Assembly: GCF_014084105.1 (NCBI RefSeq)
Contig: NZ_CP048289.1
Span: 6,209,922 to 6,273,921 of the forward strand
Source of the DNA: Streptacidiphilus sp. P02-A3a
Lineage (GTDB): Bacteria; Actinomycetota; Actinomycetes; Streptomycetales; Streptomycetaceae
DNA length: 64,000 nt
Direction: 5' to 3'
Shown piece by piece: positions 40,179-49,636 of this stretch. Position numbers and translations under genes: made by a program. Numbering within the stretch: position 1 is the stretch's first letter; each line of letters begins with the position of its first letter. The notes beneath the pieces were generated by a model. It did no database searches. It saw nothing but the letters and a program-made list of their open reading frames with translations, and was not told the origin of the DNA.

Positions 40179-41858
40179 ATGAATCTCAGACCGAAGCCCG
40201 CCGGACTGCTCGCCGGTGCCACCGCCGTCACCGCGCTGATCGCCCTGTCCGGGTGCGGCGGTTCCGCCTCCGGTGGCGGCTCGTCCTCCTCCGCCTCGGG
40301 CCCGCACGGGACGCTGACCCTGGCCACCGGCGCCACCGGGAGCTTCGCGGACGACTTCAATCCGTTCTCGCCGAACGTCGAGGCCCCGACCAACGGGATG
40401 ATCTACGAGCCGCTGTTCTTCTTCAACACCGCCAAGGCCGGGGACGTGCAGAGCTGGCTCGGCACCAGCTACGCCTGGTCCAACGGCGGCAGGACCCTCA
40501 CGGTGAACCTGCGGCACGGGGTCACCTGGTCCGACGGGCAGCCGTTCACCAGCGCCGACGTCGCCTTCAGCTTCAACCAGAAGATCCAGAACAAGGCGCT
40601 GAACAGCTACGGGCTGCCGCTGGCCGGTGCCACCACCAACGGCGACTACCAGGCGATCATCACGTTCACCCAGTCCCAGGTCACCAACGGCTACCTGATC
40701 CTGGGCAAGTCCTTCATCCTGCCGAAGCACATCTGGTCCACCGTGAGCGACCCGACGACCTGGCAGAACACCAGGCCGGTCGGCACCGGCGCGTTCGAGG
40801 TGCAGAGCGTGTCCGGTCAGGTGATGACCCTGACCGCGAACACCCACTACTACATGCCCGGCTTCCCGAAGGTGAAGACGCTGAAGTACCTCGCCTTCAG
40901 CGGCAACAACGGCACCGACGCGGCGGTGGAGAGCGGCGAGGTGGACTGGGGCGGCGGCTTCATCCCCGACATCCAGACCACCTACCTCGACAAGAACAAG
41001 AACTACGTGCTCAGCAACGTGCCGCTGGCGGACACCTTCCTGCTGCCGAACACGAGGTCCGGCCCGACCACCGACCTCGCGCTGCGGCAGGCGATCAGCG
41101 AGGCGATGGACCGCGACTTCATCAGCAAGTCCGTCTACAACGGCGAGACCACCCCGACCAACCCCGAGGCGCTGCTCTCGCCGAACTTCGACTCGGTGGC
41201 CGACCCGGCGCTGGCCAACGCCTCCTTCGACGAGGGTCCGGCCAACGCCAAGGCGACTCTCGGCAAGGCCGGGTACAAGCTGGGCTCCGACGGCATGTTC
41301 AGCCTGCCGGACGGACAGCCGCTGAACCTCACCGTGCAGTACGTCTCCGGCTACACGGACTACGAGAGCATCCTGCAGATCGTGCAGCAGGAGCTGGCCG
41401 AGGCCGGGATCAGGATCACCATCGCCGCCCCGTCCTACGCGCAGTACACCACCAACCAGGACGACGGAGACTTCCAACTGCTGCTCACCAACGCGGGCTA
41501 CACCCCCAGCCCGTACTCGTACTACTACAACCTGCTGGACAGCGCGGTCGCCCCGGCCATCGGCACCGCCGACACCGTCGGCAACTTCGGCCGCTACGCC
41601 AACCCGGCGGTGGACGCCGCGCTCACGCGGATCGCCGGGACCAGCGACACCGCCGTCCAGGACCAGGCCTTCGCCACGGTCGAGCAGGCGGTCGCCGACG
41701 ACCTGCCGATCATCCCGCTGTTCCAGGCCCAGGACGAGATCGAGATCAACGGCGACAACGTCACCGGCTACCCGACAGCCGCCGACCCGTACGCCGCGAC
41801 CCCGCTGTGGTTGCAGCCCGACGACGCCTGGGTCGCCATGCGGATCGCCACCAAGTAA
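40179..41858 (+). CDS. Extracellular solute-binding lipoprotein (family 5)
   Basis: A 559-residue substrate-binding protein of the Dpp/Opp type. The lipobox LSGC (Cys about residue 26) marks it as a lipoprotein, followed by a Gly/Ser tether. Family-5 signatures include FNPFSPNVEAPTNGMIYEPLFFF, WSDGQPFTSADVAFSF and LRQAISEAMDRDFI. AGAGGGA precedes the ATG. Family 5 proteins bind peptides, nickel or, in several bacteria, oligosaccharides. The LacI regulator, glycosidases and galactosidase remnant around it favour a hemicellulose oligosaccharide. Confidence 0.88.
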   Translation: MNLRPKPAGLLAGATAVTALIALSGCGGSASGGGSSSSASGPHGTLTLATGATGSFADDFNPFSPNVEAPTNGMIYEPLFFFNTAKAGDVQSWLGTSYAWSNGGRTLTVNLRHGVTWSDGQPFTSADVAFSFNQKIQNKALNSYGLPLAGATTNGDYQAIITFTQSQVTNGYLILGKSFILPKHIWSTVSDPTTWQNTRPVGTGAFEVQSVSGQVMTLTANTHYYMPGFPKVKTLKYLAFSGNNGTDAAVESGEVDWGGGFIPDIQTTYLDKNKNYVLSNVPLADTFLLPNTRSGPTTDLALRQAISEAMDRDFISKSVYNGETTPTNPEALLSPNFDSVADPALANASFDEGPANAKATLGKAGYKLGSDGMFSLPDGQPLNLTVQYVSGYTDYESILQIVQQELAEAGIRITIAAPSYAQYTTNQDDGDFQLLLTNAGYTPSPYSYYYNLLDSAVAPAIGTADTVGNFGRYANPAVDAALTRIAGTSDTAVQDQAFATVEQAVADDLPIIPLFQAQDEIEINGDNVTGYPTAADPYAATPLWLQPDDAWVAMRIATK

Positions 41859-41889
41859 CGGCCCGGGTAAGCCCGTTCGCCGTTCCGCA

Positions 41890-41934
41890 CCGTCCGTGCG
41901 GCGCGGGCCGCCCCGGCCCGTGCCGCACGGACGG
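41890..41934 (+). terminator. Intra-operon attenuating hairpin
   Basis: A 20-bp stem with one mismatch (left CCGTCCGTGCGGCGCGGGCC) and a 5-base loop between the binding-protein and permease genes. Such hairpins usually let the binding protein be made in excess of the membrane parts. Confidence 0.7.
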
Positions 41935-41964
41935 GCGTCCGCACATCCCCAAGGAGGTCCAGGA

Positions 41965-42951
41965 GTGCGCTACATACTCCGCAAACTCGGTTTCTACGCG
42001 GTGGCCGGCTGGCTGGCCATCACGCTCAACTTCCTGCTGCCGCAACTGATCCCCGGCAACCCGGTGCAGCTGATCCTGGCCCGGGAGTCGCAGACCGCCC
42101 CGGTCACCCCGGGCGAGGCCGCCGCGCTGACCAAGCTGCTCGGCCTCGGCCACGGCTCGCTGCCCACCCGCTACTGGCAGTACCTCGACAACCTGCTGCA
42201 CCTGCGGCTCGGCCTGTCCGTCTACGAGTTCCCGATACCGGTCACCTCGGTGCTGCGCGGCACCGTCCTGTGGACGCTGATCCTGGTCGGCACCTCACTG
42301 GTGGTCAGCGTGCTGCTGGGGATCACCCTGGGCGCGCTGGCCGGCTGGAAGCGCGGGACCTGGCTGGACTCGCTGGTCCCGGCCACCACCTTCCTGTCCT
42401 CGGTGCCGTACTTCTGGCTGGCGCTGCTGCTGCTCTACCTGTTCACCAGCGTCTGGCCGGTCTTCCCGCTCAGCGGCGGCTACAGCTCGGACGACACGAT
42501 CGGCCTCAACGCGCAGTTCGTCGGCAGTGCGATCACCCACTCGATCCTGCCCGCGCTGACCATCGTGATCAGCTCGGTCGGCGGCTGGCTGCTCGGCATG
42601 CGCAACATGATGGTGTCCACCCTCGCCGAGGACTACGTCACCGCGGCCGAGGCCAAGGGGCTGCGCCCGCGCCGGATCATGATCGGGTACGCCGCCCGCA
42701 ACGCGGTCATCCCCAGCGTGGCCGGGTTCGCGATCTCGCTCGGCTTCGTCATCAGCGGCTCCCTGGTCACCGAGATCGTGTTCTCCTACCCCGGCATCGG
42801 CTTCACCCTGCTCAACGCCGTACAGAACGACGACTACCCGCTCATGCAGGGCATCTTCCTGCTGATCACGCTCGCCGTGCTCGTCGCCAACCTCATCGTC
42901 GACATCGCCTACGGCGTGATCGACCCGCGCACCCGGCAGGCCACCCGATGA
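41965..42951 (+). CDS. Opp/Dpp-type ABC importer permease 1
   Basis: A 328-residue inner-membrane permease with six spans. The N-terminal helix (LRKLGFYAVAGWLAITLNFLLPQLIPGNP) is typical of DppB/OppB proteins, and the EAA loop for ATPase contact reads EDYVTAAEAKGLRPRRI (about 225-241). The GTG at 41965 has AAGGAGG 7 bp upstream. Its stop overlaps the next permease start (ATGA). Confidence 0.9.
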   Translation: MRYILRKLGFYAVAGWLAITLNFLLPQLIPGNPVQLILARESQTAPVTPGEAAALTKLLGLGHGSLPTRYWQYLDNLLHLRLGLSVYEFPIPVTSVLRGTVLWTLILVGTSLVVSVLLGITLGALAGWKRGTWLDSLVPATTFLSSVPYFWLALLLLYLFTSVWPVFPLSGGYSSDDTIGLNAQFVGSAITHSILPALTIVISSVGGWLLGMRNMMVSTLAEDYVTAAEAKGLRPRRIMIGYAARNAVIPSVAGFAISLGFVISGSLVTEIVFSYPGIGFTLLNAVQNDDYPLMQGIFLLITLAVLVANLIVDIAYGVIDPRTRQATR

Positions 42952-43925
42952 CCACCGCGGCCACGGCACCCACCACCGACGCCAGGCCCGGCTCCGGCCG
43001 GGCGGCCACCCTGCTCCGCTCCCGCCGACTGCTGGTCGGGGTCGGCATCGTGCTGTTCTTCGTGCTGCTCGGCGCGGTCGGACCGCTGTTCCTCGGCAAC
43101 GCCAACGCGTTCAGCGACACCCAGCTCGCCGCCCCGAGCGGGGCGCACTGGCTCGGCACCACCCAGATCGGCCAGGACGTCTTCTCCCAGCTGGTCGTCA
43201 GCACCCGTACCTCGCTGGAGATCGGCGCCGCGTCAGGGGCGCTGGCCACCATCGTGTCGGTGGTGATCGGGATCTTCGGCGGCTACCTCGGCGGCTGGGC
43301 GGACGAACTGCTGTCGCTGCTCAGCAACGTGGTGCTGGTCATCCCGGCGCTGCCGCTGATCATCGTGGTCTCCGCCTACGTCAAGGGCAGCAGCATCCTG
43401 CCGACCATCGCGATCATCGCGTTCACCAGCTGGGCCGCCTCGGCGCGGGTGCTGCGCGCGCAGACGCTGTCGCTCCGCGAGCGCGACTACGTGCTCGCCT
43501 CGCGGGTGTCCGGGGAGCGCGCCTGGCGGATCGTGCTGGTCGAGATCCTGCCGAACGTGCTGCCGATCATCGTGTCGCAGTTCATCTTCGGCGTGATCTT
43601 CGCGATCCTCACCCAGGCCGGTCTGGCCTTCCTCGGCCTGGAGGACCCCTCCATCCTGACCTGGGGCAACATGCTGTACTTCGCCCAGAACGACCAGGCG
43701 CTGTCCACCGGCGCCTGGTGGTGGTTCGTGCCGCCGGGCCTGTGCATCGCGGTGCTCGGCGCCGGACTGGCCATGATCAACTTCGGTCTGGACGAGGTGC
43801 TGAACCCCCGGCTGCGCACCGTCCGGGTGAAGCGGGACCGCCGGAGCCCGGCCGGGCCGACCCCGCCGGAACCGGGCGCCGCACCCAGGACCGAGACCAG
43901 CGAGCCCGCGGAGGCCCAGCGATGA
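42948..43925 (+). CDS. Opp/Dpp-type ABC importer permease 2
   Basis: A 325-residue DppC/OppC-type permease. It has an N-terminal cytoplasmic tail and a first helix LLVGVGIVLFFVLLGAVGPLFL. The HWLGTTQIGQDVFSQLVVSTRTSL segment is characteristic, and the EAA loop reads ERDYVLASRVSGERAWRIV. The C-terminal tail is rich in Pro and Arg. The ATG overlaps the stop of permease 1, and its own stop overlaps the first ATPase start, so all transporter parts are translationally coupled. Confidence 0.9.
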   Translation: MTTAATAPTTDARPGSGRAATLLRSRRLLVGVGIVLFFVLLGAVGPLFLGNANAFSDTQLAAPSGAHWLGTTQIGQDVFSQLVVSTRTSLEIGAASGALATIVSVVIGIFGGYLGGWADELLSLLSNVVLVIPALPLIIVVSAYVKGSSILPTIAIIAFTSWAASARVLRAQTLSLRERDYVLASRVSGERAWRIVLVEILPNVLPIIVSQFIFGVIFAILTQAGLAFLGLEDPSILTWGNMLYFAQNDQALSTGAWWWFVPPGLCIAVLGAGLAMINFGLDEVLNPRLRTVRVKRDRRSPAGPTPPEPGAAPRTETSEPAEAQR

Positions 43926-45094
43926 GCACGCTCCTCACCCCCGAGAACCCCCGGCCGACCGCCGGTTCCGACGTCGTCCTGTCGGCCCGGAACGTCTCCG
44001 TGGTCTACGACGGCGACCGGCCCACCCGCGCCGTCCGCGACGTGTCGCTGGACCTGCGCCGGGGCGAGATCCTCGGCATCGCCGGGGAGAGCGGCTGCGG
44101 CAAGTCGACGCTGGCCTACGCGCTCACCCGGATGCTCCGCTCCCCCGCCCGCCTGGACGGCGGCAGCGTGCACTTCACCGGGCGCGACGGCGGGACCGTC
44201 GACCTGACCGCGCTGGACGACCGGGCCCTGCGCGCCTTCCGCTGGCGGCGGATCTCCATGGTCTTCCAGAGCGCCATGAGCTCACTGAACCCGGTCACCA
44301 GCCTGGCCCGGCAGTTCGACGACATCTTCCGCACCCACCTGCCGGAACTGCCCAGGGAGGAGCGGCGGCAGCGGGCCAGGGACCTGCTGACCATGGTCGG
44401 CATCGCCCCCGACCGGATCGGCGGCTTCCCGCACGAGCTCTCCGGCGGCATGCGGCAGCGCGTCGGCATCGCCATGGCCCTGGCACTGGACCCGGAGGTC
44501 GTGATCATGGACGAGCCGACCACCGCGCTGGACGTGGTGGTCCAGCGGGAGATCCTGGACGAGGTCACCCGGCTCCAGGAGGAACGCGGCTTCAGCGTCG
44601 TCTTCATCACCCACGACCTGTCGCTGCTGATGGAGATCAGCGACCGGATCGCGGTGATGTACGGCGGCGAGATCGCCGAACTCGGCCCGGCCGACGCCAT
44701 CAGCGCGCACCCCGCCCACCCGTACGCGCTCGGCCTGCTGCGCTCCTTCCCGGACGTCCGCGCCGCCCGCCGCGAGCTGCGCGGCATCCCGGGCAGCCCG
44801 CCCGACCTGCGCGGGCCGGTGGTCGGCTGCGCCTTCGCGCCGCGCTGCGAGTACGCCTTCGACGCCTGCGGGCGGACCACGCCGCGACTGCTGACGATCC
44901 AGCGGTCCGCGCCGGAACCCGGCGCGGAGCAGGTCGCCCGCTGCCTGCTGCACGACCGGCGGGAACACCGGGCCGGACCACCGCCGGAGCTGGCCGGGGC
45001 GGATCCCGCCGCGCCCACCGGCGACCGGCCCGACCGGCCCGACCGGCCGCGGCAGCCCCAACCAGCCCAGCACTCCCCGGAGGAGACCCGATGA
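43922..45094 (+). CDS. Opp/Dpp-type ABC importer ATPase D
   Basis: A 390-residue ATPase. Walker A GESGCGKST (about 56-64), signature LSGGMRQRV, Walker B VVIMDEPTTALD and the switch His in ITHD. The C-terminal oligopeptide-transporter extension has the Cys-bearing motif GCAFAPRCEYAFDAC, which coordinates an iron-sulfur cluster in some homologues. The proline/arginine-rich tail (about 355-390) is poorly conserved. The start overlaps permease 2 and the stop overlaps the second ATPase. Confidence 0.92.
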   Translation: MSTLLTPENPRPTAGSDVVLSARNVSVVYDGDRPTRAVRDVSLDLRRGEILGIAGESGCGKSTLAYALTRMLRSPARLDGGSVHFTGRDGGTVDLTALDDRALRAFRWRRISMVFQSAMSSLNPVTSLARQFDDIFRTHLPELPREERRQRARDLLTMVGIAPDRIGGFPHELSGGMRQRVGIAMALALDPEVVIMDEPTTALDVVVQREILDEVTRLQEERGFSVVFITHDLSLLMEISDRIAVMYGGEIAELGPADAISAHPAHPYALGLLRSFPDVRAARRELRGIPGSPPDLRGPVVGCAFAPRCEYAFDACGRTTPRLLTIQRSAPEPGAEQVARCLLHDRREHRAGPPPELAGADPAAPTGDRPDRPDRPRQPQPAQHSPEETR

Positions 45095-46131
45095 GCACCA
45101 TGGAGGTCAAGGACCTCACCGTCGAGTTCCGCACCCGCGGCGGGCGGCTGCGCGCGGTCGACGGCGTCTCGCTGTCGCTGGAGGCCGGGCGCACCGTCGC
45201 CCTGGTCGGCGAGAGCGGCAGCGGCAAGTCCACCATCGTCCGGGCGCTGAGCCGGCTCACCCCCGCCGCCTCCGGGCAGGTGCTGCTCGACGGCGCGGTG
45301 CCGGGGCGCGGCGGCGCGGCGATGCGCGCCTACCGCCGCCGGGTGCAGATGGTGTTCCAGGACCCGTTCGCCTCGCTCAACCCGGCGCACTCGATCGGCC
45401 ACCACCTCAGGCGCCCGCTGCTGGTCCAGCGGCGGGTCGGCCGCGGCGGCGCCGACCAGGGCGTGCGGGAGCTGCTGGACTCGGTGAACCTCACCCCGGC
45501 GGCCGACATCGCCGCCAAGTACCCGCACGAGCTGTCCGGCGGCCAGCGCCAGCGCGTCGCCATCGCCCGCGCGATCGCCACCGAACCGGAGGTGCTGCTC
45601 GCCGACGAACCGGTGTCGATGCTGGACGTGTCGATCCGGCTGGAGATCCTCAACCTGCTCGACCGGCTCAAGCGCGACCGTGACCTGGCGCTGCTGTACG
45701 TCACCCACGACCTGGCCACCGCCCGGCACTTCTCCTCCGAGGTACTGGTCATGTACCGGGGCGAGATCGTCGAACGCGGCCCGGCGGACGAGGTGATCGG
45801 CGACCCCAGGCACCCGTACACCCAGCTGCTCGCCTCGGCCGCGCCGGACGGCGCCCGCTCGCGCTCCCAGGTCGCCGCCGAGCGCCGGGCGCGGCTGGCC
45901 GCCCGGGCGGCGGACGCGGCCGAGAACCGGGAGGCGGTCGCCGCCGGGGGCTGCCAGTTCCGGCCCCGCTGCCCGTTCGCGATGGACGCCTGCGCGCGGC
46001 GCCCCGGAGACTTCGCGGCCGGGCCGGGCCGCCAGGCCCGCTGCTGGCTGTACGCCGGGGACGCCGCCGCGGCGAACGCGGCGCAGCCCAGTGCTACGCC
46101 CCGGTCCGGGAAGGGGTCGGCGGATGACTGA
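45091..46131 (+). CDS. Opp/Dpp-type ABC importer ATPase F
   Basis: A 346-residue ATPase. Walker A GESGSGKST (about 35-43), Q-loop VFQDPFASLNP, signature LSGGQRQRV, Walker B VLLADEPVSMLD and switch YVTHD. The C-terminal motif CQFRPRCPFAMDAC is typical of the oligopeptide family. It completes a two-ATPase, two-permease importer. The stop codon overlaps the start of the GH36-like remnant, so that gene was once part of this operon. Confidence 0.92.
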   Translation: MSTMEVKDLTVEFRTRGGRLRAVDGVSLSLEAGRTVALVGESGSGKSTIVRALSRLTPAASGQVLLDGAVPGRGGAAMRAYRRRVQMVFQDPFASLNPAHSIGHHLRRPLLVQRRVGRGGADQGVRELLDSVNLTPAADIAAKYPHELSGGQRQRVAIARAIATEPEVLLADEPVSMLDVSIRLEILNLLDRLKRDRDLALLYVTHDLATARHFSSEVLVMYRGEIVERGPADEVIGDPRHPYTQLLASAAPDGARSRSQVAAERRARLAARAADAAENREAVAAGGCQFRPRCPFAMDACARRPGDFAAGPGRQARCWLYAGDAAAANAAQPSATPRSGKGSADD

Positions 46132-46357
46132 CCCGCGGCTGGTCGCCCTGTCGGCGGACGGCGTCTTCCTGGTCCTCGACATCGCCGGTCCCGCCCTGCC
46201 ACGGGTGCTGTACTGGGCGCCGACCCCGGCGTCTGCCCGGCCGAGGACGCCGAGGACGCCGCCCGCGCCTTCGCCACCGGCGACCGGGACCGGCGCTGCC
46301 GCTCGTGGACGCGCCCCGGCGGCGGGTCGGCACCAGCCGCCGGGGCGTCAGCACGGG
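46124..46357 (+). pseudogene. Frameshifted 5' fragment resembling GH36 alpha-galactosidase
   Basis: From the ATG at 46124 (8-bp overlap with the ATPase gene) the protein reads RLVALSADGVFLVLDIAGP then LPRVLYW. This resembles the N-terminal strand of GH36 alpha-galactosidases, where LPxVLHWGADLG usually follows. Here TACTGGGCGCCGACC lacks one G: adding it continues the frame as WGADPGVCPAEDAEDAARAFATGDRD. The rest of the expected 700-residue enzyme is absent, replaced by the convergent rox gene. The operon has therefore lost an alpha-galactosidase, which hints at the transporter's substrate. The similarity rests on about 45 residues from memory. Confidence 0.5.
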
Positions 46358-47833
<1,476 letters not shown>

Positions 47834-47838
47834 TCACC

Positions 47839-47880
47839 GGGGTCTTGCCACAAGCCCCCGGCCACGCTATAGATTGATAG
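47839..47880 (-). promoter_or_regulatory. Rifamycin-associated element (RAE) and rox promoter
   Basis: The minus strand reads GGGGCTTGTGGCAAGACCCC at 47858-47839. From memory the published RAE is GGGGCTTGCGGCAAGGCCC, an inverted repeat found before rifamycin-inactivation genes in actinomycetes; only two positions differ. Just upstream on the same strand is CTATCAATCTATAGCG, with TATAGC as a possible -10. Expression of rox should be induced by rifamycins. Confidence 0.8.
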
Positions 47881-47905
47881 TGGCGGGGAGTATCGAAGTC
47901 CCTGG

Positions 47906-48223
47906 TCAGGGCGTGTCCTCGCGGGCGAGGGTGAGGGCCAGTCCCTGGAGCAGCTCCTCGGTCGGGGTCTCCGGATCGGTCCGGTCGTAGGACTCCGCGA
48001 CCGTCTCGAACGCCAGGACGAACCCGGAGAGCAGCGCGCTGAGCGGCTGCGAGAGCTGGCCGAGCACCGCCAGGCCGATGGTCTGCGGGTCGGCCGGGAC
48101 GGGCACCACGAAGTGCGTCGGAATCACCTCGCTGAGCAGGTCGGAGACGTAGTCCGGCTGCACCCCGCCGCGCAGGCCGGTGAGCGCGGCGACAGCCTTC
48201 AGCTTGATCTCGTTCTCGGTCAC
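47906..48223 (-). CDS. Small protein of unknown function
   Basis: A 105-residue, mostly helical acidic protein (MTENEIKLKAVAALTGLRGG, DPQTIGLAVLGQLSQPLSALL). No membrane segment is long enough to be sure of, and no motif is recognised. It ends 26 bp before the rox promoter on the same strand and starts near the end of the TetR gene region. Codon use looks normal. It might be co-transcribed with the TetR gene upstream. Confidence 0.5.
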   Translation of the reverse strand: MTENEIKLKAVAALTGLRGGVQPDYVSDLLSEVIPTHFVVPVPADPQTIGLAVLGQLSQPLSALLSGFVLAFETVAESYDRTDPETPTEELLQGLALTLAREDTP

Positions 48224-48321
48224 TCCTGGAGACTATGCGGCCCGGCCGACCACACCGCGGGGGAAACGCCGCCACCGGGACCCCGGCCCAGGTCAGGCCG
48301 CCCGCGGGCGGCCGAAGAGCC

Positions 48322-48981
48322 TCAGGCGCCGTGGCCTGCCTCCGCCGGGCGGGCGGCGGCGGGGGCGGGCAGGGCGGCCCGGGTGAGCGCGGTCGCGGTG
48401 TGCACGGCGCTGGCCACCGCCGCGTCGGGGTCGAGCCCGCACAGGTCGGTGAGGGTGAACAGGGCCTCGGCGCTGACCACCACCGCGAGGTCGCGCTTCA
48501 GCTGCGCCAGGGCCGCCGGGTCGGTCGCGCCAAGGGTCTCGGCCAGGGGGGCGAGCGCGTGGTCGATCAGGCCCAGCCGCAGCGCGGGCCTGGCGCCGGT
48601 GGTGGCGGGTCGGGTGATGGTGGCGGCGATCATGGCGCGGGTCGCGCCCTGGAAGGTCAGCACCAGGCGCAGCAGGTGCTCGGTGGCGGCGGCGACGCGT
48701 TCGACCGGGTCCCGGGAGTCGGCCACGGCCGCGAGCGCCTGCTCCGGGGTGGGCAGCTGCCCGACCATCGCCTCCCGCAGCAGGCTCGCCAGGTCGGGGA
48801 AGTAGCGGTAGGCCGTGGCCTCGGAGACCAGCGCGGTCCGGGCCACCCCCGGCATGGTCACCTCCTGGCCGGAGCGCATCAGCTCCGCCGCGGCCTGCAG
48901 GATCGCGGTCCGGGTACGCAGCTTCTGGTTGCTGCGGCCGCCGGTACCGGCCGGTGGGGTGGTCACATCGCTCTTCGCCAT
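48322..48981 (-). CDS. TetR-family regulator
   Basis: A 219-residue repressor. The helix-turn-helix is EVTMPGVARTALVSEATAYRYFPDLASLLREAM (about 40-72). The ligand-binding helices follow, with an Ala/Pro-rich tail. It is divergent from the cupin gene at 49088 across a 106-bp region that contains the palindrome AGTCGACT at 48999-49006, flanked by TTGG and GGAA. The likely targets are its own gene and the cupin (and possibly the following hydrolase). Confidence 0.85.
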   Translation of the reverse strand: MAKSDVTTPPAGTGGRSNQKLRTRTAILQAAAELMRSGQEVTMPGVARTALVSEATAYRYFPDLASLLREAMVGQLPTPEQALAAVADSRDPVERVAAATEHLLRLVLTFQGATRAMIAATITRPATTGARPALRLGLIDHALAPLAETLGATDPAALAQLKRDLAVVVSAEALFTLTDLCGLDPDAAVASAVHTATALTRAALPAPAAARPAEAGHGA

Positions 48982-48998
48982 GGCACCACCATAGTTCC

Positions 48999-49006
48999 AG
49001 TCGACT
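48999..49006. promoter_or_regulatory. Candidate TetR operator
   Basis: AGTCGACT, an 8-bp palindrome inside the wider TTGG-AGTCGACT-GGAA, 18 bp before the TetR gene start in the TetR/cupin divergent region. Confidence 0.4.
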
Positions 49007-49087
49007 CCAATGACGAGAGGACACTTGCATCATGTCCACGAGGATCCCAGCGTCAGCGCTCGCAGTGCTTTCAGTGAGGAGCAGACC

Positions 49088-49534
49088 ATGAACGACGTCT
49101 CCGTCGTCACCCCCGGCGACGGCGAGGTGATCGACCTGGGCACCGCCCGGATCCGGATCCTGGAGGACGGCGGCACCACCGGGCACCGGCTCGGGGTGGC
49201 CGAGATCACCGTCCCACCGCGGACCGCCGGGCCGCCGCAGCACCGCCACGCCCAGCACGACGAGGGCTTCTACGTGGTCTCCGGCAGCGCCAGGTTCACC
49301 GTCGGCGACACCGTCCACGACGCGCCGACCGGGACGCTGGTGACGGTGCCGCCCGGCGCCCCGCACACCTTCGCCAACCCGGGCGACCAGCCGCTGGTCA
49401 TGATCAACACCTTCACCCCCGATCTCTACCTGGAGTACTTCCGGGATCTGCGCGACCTGATCACCGGCGGCCGGGGGCTGACCCCGGACGCGATCGCCGA
49501 GGTGATGGGCCGCTACGGCACGCATGTCGACTGA
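49088..49534 (+). CDS. Cupin-domain protein
   Basis: A 148-residue protein with one cupin. Motif 1 is PPQHRHAQHDEGFYVVSGSARFTVG (two His and a Glu) and motif 2 PPGAPHTFANPGDQPL. The ATG at 49088 follows GAGGAG-like bases. Under the divergent TetR regulator it may bind or modify a small aromatic or quinone compound, like other TetR-linked cupins. No stronger assignment is possible. Confidence 0.75.
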   Translation: MNDVSVVTPGDGEVIDLGTARIRILEDGGTTGHRLGVAEITVPPRTAGPPQHRHAQHDEGFYVVSGSARFTVGDTVHDAPTGTLVTVPPGAPHTFANPGDQPLVMINTFTPDLYLEYFRDLRDLITGGRGLTPDAIAEVMGRYGTHVD

Positions 49535-49545
49535 TTCCCCTCGTC

Positions 49546-49606
49546 ATGAGAGTTCGCTTGCACGAAGTACTGACACCGACCTACAGTGATGACAGTTGGC
49601 TCTCAT
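49546..49606 (+). promoter_or_regulatory. Promoter flanked by inverted repeats, before the hydrolase
   Basis: -35 TTGCAC (49558-49563), 18-bp spacer, -10 TACAGT (49582-49587). ATGAGAG (49546-49552) and CTCTCAT (49600-49606) bracket the promoter as an inverted repeat, possibly two half-sites of a loop-forming or dimeric regulator. Confidence 0.45.
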
Positions 49607-49636
49607 AATGACCCGCAGCCGAGGGAGACCCGCGCC

